Source of the DNA: Stratiolaelaps scimitus
Lineage: Eukaryota; Arthropoda; Arachnida; Mesostigmata; Laelapidae
NCBI GenBank assembly: GCA_019614645.1
Contig: JABWDB010000009.1
Location: 4,073,501 to 4,137,500 of the forward strand
Direction of reading: 5' to 3'
Length of the DNA: 64,000 nucleotides
Under the pieces are notes generated by a model. The model was not told the origin of the DNA and searched no databases. It saw nothing but the letters and a program-made list of their open reading frames with translations. Below, piece after piece: positions 10,792-20,639 of this stretch. Each line of letters starts with the position of its first letter. The stretch's first letter is position 1. A program made the translations under genes and the position numbers.

Positions 10792-11816
10792 GATAGGGGA
10801 AATTGCTGCTTCGACTGAAGATGACGAGGAAGTCGCTCCTTTAGAGGCTGCTCAACACCGAATCAGCTATCGCTGGCTTAGGACCCTCCCGTTTCGCCAA
10901 GGTAAGCACACCTACCTCTACGCGAGCATCAGCTTAGAGTCTGCTTAGAGACGTATGACACATACCAGCTACCTCGCTGTCTCAGGGATAATTGCAGTAG
11001 TAAGGCAGACTCATTTGTTTCATGTGTAGCCAGAACGCCGGATGGCACCCGCGGCGCTTGATCCTTAACGAGCAAGACTCTAATGACTTGAGGGCCACTG
11101 GCATGCTGCCACAGGGTGACGACCAAGCGGCCCGAAGGTGTTATCCTTATCCGATACGTACCCGAAAAGAGTATCGTGCGCAACGTCACTGTTACAGACG
11201 TGTCAACGGTGTCCTACGTAAATCTAAAGCTAAACAGCTCGTCAAGCGGGAAGTGTCACCTTGTAAACGGAGCCCTGTATATAGCGCCGAATACTCACAC
11301 CTTGAAGGTAAATTATACCTCGTCTCTTCTACGATCCTTCGTCGACAACCCTAATGTATGTGTGTAATACAATGTTGGTTTTTCCCATAATAGTTTCGGA
11401 TATGCGACGCATTGTGGGCCACGATGACTCCCCCGAACCAAGATAGCACAGGCCACCAGCACTGTCAGCAGCCGATACCGCACGAGGATCGCAGTATGAT
11501 GCACTGCTGTCTAGTGAATGTTTATCTGCCCAATTCGATTATTTCTGTGGGTGTTGTCCGCGTAATGCATTCATGCTAACCATAGAGATTGACGATAGCT
11601 CCGCCGGCGTTGATACGATACGCCTTGATAATACAGCAATATTCGCGTAGCACACCACCGCGATGTGAGGCCTCTATTGCTTGCGTGGTCGGATGGCGCG
11701 AGGTGCATTTTTACGATGCGATCAATACGGTACGGATCACCCTTTGCGAGCCTTTCGAAGCAAGAAGAACAGGGATGGACCACGACTTCCTTTGTGCCGA
11801 GTGCTTTGAAATGTAA
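10792..11816 (+). CDS. candidate three-exon gene, small Cys-containing protein (partial)
   Basis: Exons proposed: 10792-10901, 11093-11307 and 11637-11816. Exon 1 follows a good acceptor (TTTCGTTTGCTTAAGCAG) and ends at a strong donor, GTAAGC; its product is acidic then basic (EIAASTEDDEEVAPLEAAQH). Exon 2 ends exactly at a codon before GTAAAT and looks beta-rich (VILIRYVPEKSIVRNVTVTD). Exon 3 starts in phase after AATACAG and ends with TAA; it holds five Cys (near the end DFLCAECFEM). The exon 1-2 junction phase fits an acceptor at 11092 whose pyrimidine tract is poor; the exon 2-3 junction is phase 0 on both sides. A start exon is not established; an ATG frame at about 10279 with a GTAGCT donor would fit the phase. 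The protein might be secreted, but no family is recognised. Confidence 0.42.
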
Positions 11817-12361
11817 TAATAGGTGTTTGTGCGATGATCGGCGCGCTCGGCCGAAGTGCCTTGCCTTTGACGGTCGCCATGCGAGCGTAAACGATAAGGG
11901 ATGGCAATTGTTTACATCTACTCGAGACCAAACGAAAGCGTTGTGTAGTTGCTGTCTGTCTCGCCATAATAAATCCGCTGTGCGTATCGCGCTGAAGTCG
12001 TCTCGGATACAGTCGGATACATCTCTGTATGATAGCTGATGTTCGTCTTGCGATGATATCTTGAGACAACGGCGATGAGTCGTTGGATGAGAGGTGTCAA
12101 CGATACAGAGGGACTATTCATTCGTTTCCGAGTGATGACAATGTGCCGCCAGCTATAATAGATAGATACTTGCGCTTTTGATATTTCCATCTTGAAGTAA
12201 TAGACGCACTCGCTGATGCCGGCCGCAAGCGGCACATCGATGGCTGGTATTGATTAGAATTTCGCTGGATATATCATAGGTGTATATGTAAATGATCTAA
12301 CGAGTGAGTACTCAGAGACAAGTTGCTCGGACCTCTAGATCAGTTGCGGTTTTATAATAAT

Positions 12362-12503
12362 AATAATATATCTATCTTGGTCCAAACCGTCTGAACCGGT
12401 GCCGGGAGCAGTTATTTTCTTTCTACCGAACCAACTTTCATGGCAGTTATCGCAGAGCCTGGTTCATCTTTTCATATTGTATTCTGCTGTTGTCTCATTG
12501 CAG
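12362..12503. other. presumed intron end with strong 3' splice site
   Basis: The sequence just before 12504 is pyrimidine-rich over about 35 bases and ends TGTTGTCTCATTGCAG. It is among the most convincing acceptors in the window and sets the left edge of the next candidate gene. Confidence 0.45.
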
Positions 12504-13158
12504 TCAACCCGTTGCTTTGGGAATTACACGTCTCGTTGCCCTGGTAAACCTGGCTGCGCTATTTGTCTGCTTCAGCTATAGTCGATTTGGTCATTGCGAT
12601 GATAATCCCCGCGCAGGGATTATTTTAATATATCAACTTGTGCCAAGTGTCCCGTCCCCCCAATTCCAATTTACCCAATACCCTGCCACTGTTAAAAACG
12701 TTACCCTGTTGACGTCGCTAAGTTACCCCGTTAGAGTTATTGCCGTCATCTTAAGTGAAACGCTCAAGACTCCAACGCGCAGTGCGCCCAGAGCACAGGT
12801 TGAGCCCCCTGTAAGCACTCGGCAATAAAATACACATTGACGCATATGCGTATTTCAGATAGGGCCTGCAGCATGTTCTCTCAGCTGTTTCCACTGAGAA
12901 ATAAACTCCACACTTGACCCTGTATGGAAAATATCAATTATCTCCATAGATCTGAGATATGAATCTGGACATGCCCGTTTCGCCAGAGTGTTCTTTCGTC
13001 CAAGCGTTACAGCCGGCGATACGCCGTTCTCGAGATCGTCGACACGTAACGTATAATACAAACAAAAATACGGATCGATACATTCTTTTTCTCCTTCTTG
13101 ACCCTTGCAGTTACCATCATTTACGCATCAGCAGAGCCGTCCAGAGCGTCCGAGATAG
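12504..13158 (+). CDS. candidate two-exon 3' end of a gene with polyA signal
   Basis: Exon 12504-12810 lies between a strong acceptor and a GTAAGC donor and is open in one frame for 102 codons (early residues LVALVNLAALFVCFSY look like a membrane span; the rest is rich in Pro, Val and Thr). It ends on a codon boundary. The next strong acceptor (CTTTTTCTCCTTCTTGACCCTTGCAG ends 13110 and is pyrimidine-rich throughout) opens 13111-13158 in the matching phase, giving a short basic tail ending RPERPR and a TAG. An AATAAA follows 13 bases later (13172). Reading the first exon through its donor instead ends at TAA 12828, also overlapping an AATAAA. No family recognised. Confidence 0.42.
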
Positions 13159-13171
13159 GAGAATATCTCTG

Positions 13172-13177
13172 AATAAA
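13172..13177 (+). terminator. polyadenylation signal AATAAA
   Basis: Canonical hexamer 13 bases after the stop codon of the candidate gene ending at 13158. Position and strand fit that gene, though such a short 3' UTR is unusual. Confidence 0.35.
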
Positions 13178-13620
13178 TATTCGTCTCATATCACAAGTAA
13201 CCAGCACCCGTCACCGGAACTTACGGAACCGGATTGCTCAGCGGATTATTCCTCATATAACACTAGGTCGTCGACGGCTGAATTCCTTTAACATGGAAAT
13301 CGAACACAGAGATGGATATTGAATTCCGAATATTCATGACCGAGAGTGCGAAATTTCCTCTTCCTGGCCCGAAGGCTCGCGTCGAATCAATGTCGATGTA
13401 CAATACATCGTCGAACATGTATGCTTAGAGTCGAACGTCCAGCTTGGTTTACATTTGAATTCTCGCGCGCGCGTTTCAGATCGCGCTGAAAAGTGCGCTC
13501 GTTCGGGTCATCACTTCGATGATGTATCGATTACAGTGTCGGCGATGAATCCTCTGTTGTCGCTCGTTGTATTGTACTGTCTATCGATTTGAAGCGCAGT
13601 TACAATATCCGAGGGAGGGC

Positions 13621-13637
13621 GGGGGGGGGGGGGGGGG
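13621..13637. repeat. 17-nt poly-G tract
   Basis: An uninterrupted run of 17 G on the plus strand, preceded by GGGAGGGC. It could form a G-quadruplex and is a likely site of length error in assembly. Confidence 0.9.
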
Positions 13638-13835
13638 CTCAAGATGCTCTTGCAGGCAGATACAAATTTCAGCCGGACGGGAAATTCTGGTAAATGGATT
13701 TCATGCGAACAGTTCACAATTCGTGGAATTTGAACAATCTGAACGATTTAGTGGCTCCCGCGTGGTGCATCGCTGCATATCCGGGATTGGGTGATACATG
13801 GCGGTTGAATGTGACACCGCGGATTTCGGGTTGTA

Positions 13836-14123
13836 TTAGGCGAGCATGACTTGAATAGTGTCGAATTTTAGGCTGCGAAGGAACTGAAGATATTCCGATG
13901 CTTGGAAATTGCCGTATGTCCCAATTGAGATTGAGGCGACACCTGATGGCATTTTATGCTTGTATTTCCATTCGAACACGTTTGTTATATATCTAAAATA
14001 GATCTTGTCGAATATTTGACGTTTCGAGAATGATTTCATTTTAAGAAGTTGGTGGCAAGATCCATCATGGACATCGACGGATCTGAGGTACTCGCCGCGG
14101 TAGTGTGAGACACACCTGCTCAC
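13836..14123 (-). CDS. candidate terminal exon, unknown protein
   Basis: A 95-codon minus-strand frame ends in TAA. Its composition is strongly protein-like and rich in Lys, Phe, Tyr and Ile (QIFDKIYFRYITNVFEWKY, later YLQFLRSLKFDTIQVML). There is no in-frame ATG at its head, so it should be an exon; the best acceptor is not clear (CAGTGAGCAG or GAGTACCTCAG, both with poor pyrimidine tracts). A second frame with a true ATG (14265 down to about 14115) leads into it one frame away. Either a short unresolved intron or a sequencing frameshift could connect them. No family recognised. Confidence 0.45.
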   Translation of the reverse strand: MSRCVSHYRGEYLRSVDVHDGSCHQLLKMKSFSKRQIFDKIYFRYITNVFEWKYKHKMPSGVASISIGTYGNFQASEYLQFLRSLKFDTIQVMLA

Positions 14124-14265
14124 TGATGCCTTGGACCTCGTAGCGACTTGGACTCCGGCTCTGGAACCACGTCAAGGCAGGGCTTGCAAGGGCGGATAGT
14201 GACCCGTCCCGGTCCATCGTCCTGTCAGGGCCGACAATGATTCGATCAGATTCGATTTTATTCAT
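14115..14265 (-). CDS. candidate first coding exon, unknown protein
   Basis: From a true ATG at 14265 the frame codes a polar N-terminus (MNKIESDRIIVGPDRTMDRD) and overlaps the head of the 95-codon frame at 13836-14123. GTGTGT after GAGCAG (about 14115) is a weak donor. Listed with its partner as one possible gene; the join is not proved. Confidence 0.25.
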
Positions 14266-14608
14266 ATCTGGCTTCTGTTGTTGTTATTGTATACTTTTTA
14301 ACAACGTTTGTTATTATTATTGTTATTATTGCCTCATGCATTTGGCAGTGTGCGCATACAGGGTTCCACGACCACCAGATCGGTGTGCATCAGCTACAAC
14401 ATAGCAGAACACAACGAGAACAGCAGCAGCGACAGTGGGAGAAGCAACAACAATATCCACTGCGAGAAAAAACGAGTCAAGCAAGAGTCTACGAATAAGC
14501 AAATTGCGGCAACCGGATTAAGCCTGCCTCTTTCAGCAGCAGCACTAGCTGAGGTACAGCGCAGGGCGCCAACGAGATAAGATTCTGCCGAAATGCGAAG
14601 TCGGCGAA

Positions 14609-14615
14609 ATATATG

Positions 14616-14682
<67 letters not shown>

Positions 14683-14702
14683 ATATAATTTATATATATA
14701 TA
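14609..14702. repeat. long AT microsatellite
   Basis: About 90 bp of nearly pure TA repeats with a few interruptions, immediately left of the purine-skewed block. Confidence 0.92.
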
Positions 14703-16560
14703 GAGGAGAGATAGAGAGCGAGAAAGAAAGCACAGCGATGGGAGCCAGTGCGCGCCAAGAGCCTATTTCAGTATGTTCGCAGACTTTGCAGACTGTGCGA
14801 ACGGCCGGGACGATGTGGGAACTGCCGACTGAGGCCTGAAAACTGGGAAGGATGACTAGACAACGAGTCCCACCCCTCGTGCCATTCCTGCGTCGCTGTT
14901 TCCTTTTTCCGTCGCAGCGATGGTAGTCCCCGCTTGCGTCTATAGCCTTAGGGGAAGGCAGGCACACCGGCATCGTAGGCGTCCCATTTCTTTCGGTGGC
15001 AGCCAGACGGTGCTGCTCGTCGACGCTCGTTGCGAGAGCTCCTACTACGGGTGAAATATGGAGCGCGAGGTGCAGGGACGTCACCGAGCTAGCAGGCGAC
15101 GACGCTGGGAGGCACACTCGTCGCCACGAAACCGAGGCGGGGAACTGAACGAAGCAGCTGAACGAGAACGATGTTGCCGACAACGGCCGACGTCGGTACG
15201 AGAAGAGATGGGTCCCGGACCCCGGGGAGGCGCCACCGCGCAAGGAAATATCTAAAGACGCCGCGTGGGAGTTCTTCCGAATCACGAGTTACGTAGACCG
15301 CTGGCGGAGGCAGAGGCGGCGGCGGCTGCGCTGCGGCAGTGCGCTGTGGTGATGTTGCCTCTCTGGAACTCACGAGCGCTCCCCTTGGTAACTTCAAGCC
15401 TCAGTCCTGCTATTCCGCCTGAAGCTCGCAGATACACGGCAGGGAAGCGGTGCTGCCACAACGGTGGTACGAGGGGCAGCAGTGGTGATGGCATAGTGGC
15501 TGCTGCGCTCGAGGCGAGAGGCTGGAAGAGAAGAAGGCTCCGGACCAGCCTAGCGAGAGGTTGTGGCCCATCCAGAGTGCAACGGTATGCAAGCGTGGAT
15601 CAGCTACGCTGCTACCACTGCTCTTGAACTGGTACCGGTGAAGCGGATTGGGGATGGCCAACTGAAGGAGGAAATGTGGCCGAGAGAGACCAAGGCCTGC
15701 TGTGAGAATGAGGCCACTAGGGGCATCTGCAGAGGCAGTACAGTGCACCGGAGAGCTCGCGGAGGCCGTGCATGTGGGGGCACTCGGTCAGGGCATCCTG
15801 AAAGGCGTCGGGAGGTGCTTTTCTAGACAGGGAGAGAATAACAGATATAGAGCTGAGCACGAAGTGATGGTGATGAGAGAGAAAAAGAGAGAGGGAACCG
15901 GCAGCGGTAGTGGTATTGCAATGAAGGGCGTAAAAGAGGTTTCAGATGAGGAGCGAATTTCCAAGCGAGACATTACACGTCCAAGCGGAACGGCGTCGAG
16001 ATGCCAGTGGACGCATACACGCGTCCAGATGAGGAATAAGGCCGGAATATAAGCGGGAAACCCATCGACGTCGACAAGTCTACGTGCGTACGACACGATT
16101 GTCAGGGTGTGGCGTACTCTGCGCGCACTGCCTGAGACCCGCCAACATCCTGACGCTGCTTGAGCGATGGTGTGTGAGCTCTCGGGTTTGCTCGTGGCCT
16201 GTGCCGCAGCTGTGGACGATGAGATGAGAAAACATAACGGCCTACGATGGCAGCAGTGGAATGAGCTGCAACGCAGCGCAGACACGGCAGCGGCTGAGTG
16301 AAATTCTCAGGAATGCTCTTGAGAAAAAGGAGGAATAAACGGGCCAACGGCCGAAATGAGAAGGGACCTCGCGAGATCCCCAAAATTGAAATGAACAACC
16401 ACTGTTACTAGGTGATAGTGAGGCCGGTGAGTGGTGACTGTGGCGGCGTAGCGATGGCAATAGGATCCCGAGTCGGGGAAACATATGAGGTGCTAACCCC
16501 TTCAGGCGTAGGCAACGCTGTCCATGATTCGGAAGGCTCTCCTTTATCACCCGGCGGGGG
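14703..16560. other. purine-skewed, CpG-containing block with few stops
   Basis: The plus strand is markedly G/A-rich (GAGGAGAGATAGAGAGCGAG at its left edge), and both strands are poor in stop codons, giving frames of 246 codons (14545-15285, minus) and 165 codons (15788-16285, minus). None has a recognisable motif. A CpG-rich promoter or 5' leader for a minus-strand gene is one reading. It ends at a poly-G tract (about 16555-16566). Confidence 0.4.
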
Positions 16561-17535
16561 GGGGGGTTGTTGAGAGAGGCATAAAGCTAAAAGCAGTAGG
16601 GTTCGTTACGTTTTGCAATCCCTCGCCGGTCATAATGGACATTTAGGATGGAAGTCTGTTTCTAGGGGTCTATTTAATTAGCAACAGGCTGAAACGAATA
16701 GGTAGCTAACATGCATTGTGAGCGTGTTTACTTACACATGAGCTAGCATTGAAACACTACTTTGAAGTACGTTTGATATCAAGGTAACAAGAGATACTTA
16801 ACTAAACGGGAATCACTGTAGGTTGCTTAAATTGAAAAAATTTTCAATATGTTGTAAATAAGTGAAAGATCACATTCGTGGTGCCCGATCTACTGGCTTC
16901 TCCATATTGTTCTGAGCGGGTCAAATTCCTCGAACTTTAACCAGGGCTGTAAAGTTGTAAAGACCTCCAGGGGGTCAAAACGAAATGCAGTTCTGTCCTA
17001 CCAGCCCTCCCAGGTCGACCTGGGTGCTTTTCAATAATTCGGGTCTGCTGAAATAACGGCACAATCATATGTTTTTCGTTTTTCAAATCTTACGCAGCTC
17101 GGTCAGCCTCTTCTCCAAAGAGATCTGCCAATATGAACAATGTATTGGAAATCCCACACCTAAAGGGAGATCTGTACACTAGATTGTCTTCTGGGAAACC
17201 GTCCGCTTTTCGGTCCGCGTTGACCGACACCGATGACAATTTGAACAACACAACACGAAAAACAACACAACAGCACAATTTAGCTGAATCCGCTGGCCAC
17301 CTCCTTGAGCCGATGATCCACTGAATGGATGGTACGGTCAACGGGCCGATGTGTTTCGCGTCCTCTCTCCGACTATCAGTTGTTGCCTGCACGAATACTT
17401 TTTGGCGCTGGGTCTCGAATGTTGACAATCGTATAGACTGGCTTACTAAAACATAGAATCCTCTATCTATGACTCCCTTTATAGCAATTTGCTACAAGAA
17501 ACTCGTTCTTGTCTTTTCTGCCCTGTTTTCCCGGC

Positions 17536-17686
17536 GCAGCTAGACAACCCACTATAGTTGACCTGGGACACTCTCAGTTGAGCACCAAGCTCTTCAATTG
17601 ACTGGGCCGCATTTTCGTTCAAGAGATCCAGCAATTCGTCGTCGCCTGCCATTCGTGCCCCACGGGAACGTTCCCAGCACTGAAAC
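17536..17686 (-). pseudogene. mariner transposase fragment (N-terminal DNA-binding part)
   Basis: On the minus strand the residues DDELLDLLNENAAQSIEELG match the first helix-turn-helix region of mariner transposases, where a DD(E/D)L..LL..N...T..EL pattern precedes the recognition helix; the remainder degenerates after LRVSQVNYSGL. It abuts the TA target of the younger mariner element at 17687. Residues reading YRFVEN on the far side (about 18604-18625, minus) might be the continuation of the same old copy, which would make the younger element a nested insertion. The downstream catalytic domain is not seen. Confidence 0.6.
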
Positions 17687-17688
17687 TA

Positions 17689-18601
17689 TTAGGGCATATC
17701 GTTCGAACTGTCGGCTCTTTAAATGCCAATAACTTTTGAACTAAATGAGTTAGAACAAAGATCTTTTGGTTTGAGTTAGAGGTACCCTCCAGCTTTGTTT
17801 ACACACCGATCCCAGTTTTGAGATAGACAAATGTTTACCATTCGCATTTCCATTTATAATTTCCTTATCTATTGCTATTGTGAGTAAGTCGACGTTTGCA
17901 TATGGAACCCCACCTATTGCCCTTTTTAATGCATGGAAACAACCATAACAACATGGGCTTAAATCAGGAGAATATGGGGGTGTAGGCCATCGCTAAATAT
18001 TGTTCGCCTCCATCCAGGTTGTAATTTCAGCAGTGCGGTGAGGTCTTGCATTGCCGTCGAGCAACCACACTCGGTGCTGTCGATCCCCACGCGATTTGTT
18101 CATCAATCTCTTCAAAAAGTCGAGATATAGGGGAGCATTGACTTTTTCTTTTGCGGCTAATATTTCGCAATGGCAAACGCGCTTGATATCCAGGGCGAGT
18201 ATCATCATCACCTTTCGTCCGAATCTATCTGGCACTGCCATATACGTTGCCGCTTCCTATTGCCGGAGGCACTGTTTTGCTTGGTTTTTCTCAGGAGGTC
18301 TATGCAGGCTCACCCATGTCTCGTCTAACGACACCGTGTGTTCTAAGCGACTGGTTTGTTGAGTATAAGTCTTCAAATTAGATGTCGAACAGTCCACACA
18401 CATTTTCATCTGGTCAGCACTCAGTGTATGGGGACCCATTTTGCATTGATTTTCTTCATCTTCAGTATATTGGTGATAATTTCATGACACGTTGTCCGAG
18501 GGATCCCAGTTTCAGCCGACAAAGACGCCATGGAGCAAGCTCCAGTTTGCTCAAAAGCTGCCCTGATTCTGTCAGTCCGTTCGTCCAATGATATGCCCTA
18601 A
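17689..18601 (-). mobile_element. mariner-family element, internally degraded, with TIRs and TA duplication
   Basis: TTAGGGCATATC (17689-17700) and its exact complement GATATGCCCTAA (18590-18601) form 12-bp terminal inverted repeats, each flanked by TA (17687-17688 and 18602-18603). The 913-bp body carries the decayed transposase. Full mariners are about 1.3 kb, so roughly 400 bp is missing, mostly the N-terminal third. The element is dead but its ends remain intact, so it could once have been moved by a related enzyme. Confidence 0.9.
17770..18590 (-). pseudogene. mariner transposase pseudogene (DD34D type)
   Basis: Reading the minus strand from 18590: a helix-turn-helix segment (ASLSAETGIPRTTCHEIITN), the linker KWVPHTLS, the first catalytic Asp in LDETWV (near 18335), a TAG after CLRQ, the block WLLDGNARPHRT (near 18035), another TAG after ANNI, and YSPDLSPCCYG. 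Aligned to the family block HDNARPH, the second catalytic Asp is Gly (LDGNARPH). The residue 34 positions later, normally Asp, is Cys. With two in-frame stops and two lost catalytic residues it is inactive. The first N-terminal domain is absent. Confidence 0.9.
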
Positions 18602-19500
18602 TATTTTCGACAAACCGGTATTTATTAGCTTCCGTTAGAATTTATTCAAACATCTTTCTTTCTGCAACGCCTGTCCCTCGCTGTGCAGAGAGGCAATGCC
18701 ATCGTCTTCCTCAGGACAATGTCGGCCCCAGCCCCGACAATCCCCGCGAATCCCCCCCCCTAACAATCCCTTTCGACAAACTCTCCTGATACTGCCTTTT
18801 TCCACTTGCAGTTATCCCACAATGCTCCGGATTTCAACCCTATTTTTTTCTAGCACGAAAATGGTGAAGACGGCTATCTCGGATATGCCGAATATGGTCT
18901 CCATATTAGATCGCTTAAGCATCGGCTGCTAATGTATCCAGACAAATGAACGAAGAGCTCGTCCATTGTGGAATTGATTTGTAAAAAAGTACGCCAAATT
19001 TGAAACCGATAGCGTTCAGGTTAGTGAAACGATACAACTTCAAAGGTGGCCGAGAAACGTTTAATTATACGTAAAACCTTTTTAATGAAAAAAGGGACAG
19101 TTCTTCATCAATGCGGTCTATGCACTTCTACATAGCGTTCTTTCATCGAACCTCAACGATTGCGCGAGTACAGAATGCGGACCTATATATATATATATAT
19201 GTGTTCAACTCTCCTGCGTCAGATGTCATTATAGGATCCGACCAATAACAGAGAAGCAAAGTACATTGCGCACGTGGCGTACAATGCAAACATGTGTCTT
19301 ATTATCAATTGGTCTTGCTCATTCGGACCCCCCCGGGATCCCGTTTGAATCGGGTGGATATTTGATTTTCTTCTCGTATCTGAGCAGCTTTTCTCTGTAG
19401 GCACATGGTCAGCGAGTTCTGTATCCATCTTGGCCAACCTCAAAATCGGCTATGGGCAACGTTGCTGATCCTGTTCCGCTGATCGCTGAAAGACGTCGAA

Positions 19501-19692
19501 ATGGAGGGACGACCGGTCTCAGACGACCGACTCAAGCCCGGACGTTGTCAGATCGTCCAGGGCACCGTCTCCACCTGCGTTCCATTGCAGACTACCAAAT
19601 GGCGTCCAGTCGAACATCTGCAGTGGGACCCGGATGCAGGCATTGCCACTGGATCGATTGTGGCGCGGCCGCCTATCGACTGTGACGACTGA
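19501..19692 (+). CDS. candidate short coding region, unknown protein
   Basis: A 63-codon frame starts with ATG in a good context (GAAATGG) and ends in TGA. The product reads MEGRPVSDDRLKPGRCQIVQ, then a Trp- and Pro-containing tail with Cys near the end. No signal peptide and no family recognised. The next frame downstream (19707-20036) is highly charged and might be noise or another exon. Confidence 0.33.
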   Translation: MEGRPVSDDRLKPGRCQIVQGTVSTCVPLQTTKWRPVEHLQWDPDAGIATGSIVARPPIDCDD

Positions 19693-20401
19693 CCGGTGCT
19701 GAACGCTTGGACACGCCGCGTGAAGGCAGCGCGGAAAAGGACCAGCGAAAAGGCAAAGAGCTGTGGACGGAATTGCCTTTCCCGGAACGCCCAGGCGACC
19801 TCAGAGGCAAGAAGCCAAAGCGCGACTCGACTGAGTGGGCCGAACACAGGCATAGGCTCGATAGGAAGGGCGGGCAGTGCTCGGAAAGTGACATCACCCC
19901 CAGGAGGGAGGAACCCCTCTGTCCCACGTCATTGGAAATGCTCCGTGCGAAGAGGGGGCAACGCGGCGAGCGGGTTCGATCCGCCACGGTTAAATCGAGT
20001 CGAAGAAACGTTACAAAAGTAAACCTCAGTGACTAAGTCGCCGAGAACACGCGAACGTTTGCCTGTAAAGGTCGCTAATGACAGCTCTGGGGGCTCGGCA
20101 GGATAGCATGGAGGTGAGTGTGTGCAAGGAATTTTGTTCATAGCACAATATGTAGCCACAGTGTGATACATAACTAAAGGAATATTTCGATATTGACTAC
20201 TTACCGAAATGTATCTGTGTATTTGAAGGTCGATGACCACGGTAGAGCTCTGTAAGACTCCGAAGGGCTTAAGTAACTCCTGTATAACTAGCTAGAATGT
20301 GTCCTGAGTGACCATACGCTTCGGCCACCTCGCCATCCCCTCAAGCAACGAGAGCCGTGTATTACACCTCAGGACGTCGGTTACACCACCTTTTGTACAA
20401 G

Positions 20402-20574
20402 GACAGCATGGCGGGGTGATCGCGCTCGTTGATGTGCATATGCTTAGGTGCGCTCGCCATGGAATTTACGAAAAGCAGGTCACACCAGTATTTGTGTTCG
20501 CCAGTTCGTTCTCTAGAAATCATGATTTGCTGGAATATATAGTTATCGTTGTCCTCCCTGTTCTGTTGGACGAG
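20402..20574 (+). CDS. candidate internal exon, hydrophobic C-terminal half
   Basis: An acceptor (CACCTTTTGTACAAG ending 20401; AAG rather than CAG) and a donor GTATGC (from 20575) bound 173 bp, open in one frame. The product has a soluble first half (VIALVDVHMLRCARHGIYEK) and a hydrophobic stretch (YIVIVVLPVLLDE). It ends on a codon boundary. Partner exons are not identified. No family recognised. Confidence 0.38.
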
Positions 20575-20639
20575 GTATGCATGATCAGCATGACCGACCG
20601 CCCAAAATGAGAAACAAAAATTTATAGTGAATAATCCCT

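Noticed and set aside
12602..12623. An 8-bp hairpin (ATAATCCC/GGGATTAT)
   Set aside because: Short and inside a candidate exon; such stems are expected by chance in 64 kb.
14545..15285. A 246-codon minus-strand frame as a real gene
   Set aside because: Its C-terminal part translates the AT microsatellite into repeated Tyr-Ile, and the rest lies in stop-poor purine-skewed DNA with no motif.
19961..19985. GGGTTCGATCC near 19970 as a Pol III B box
   Set aside because: No A box or tRNA-like head lies at the proper distance upstream.
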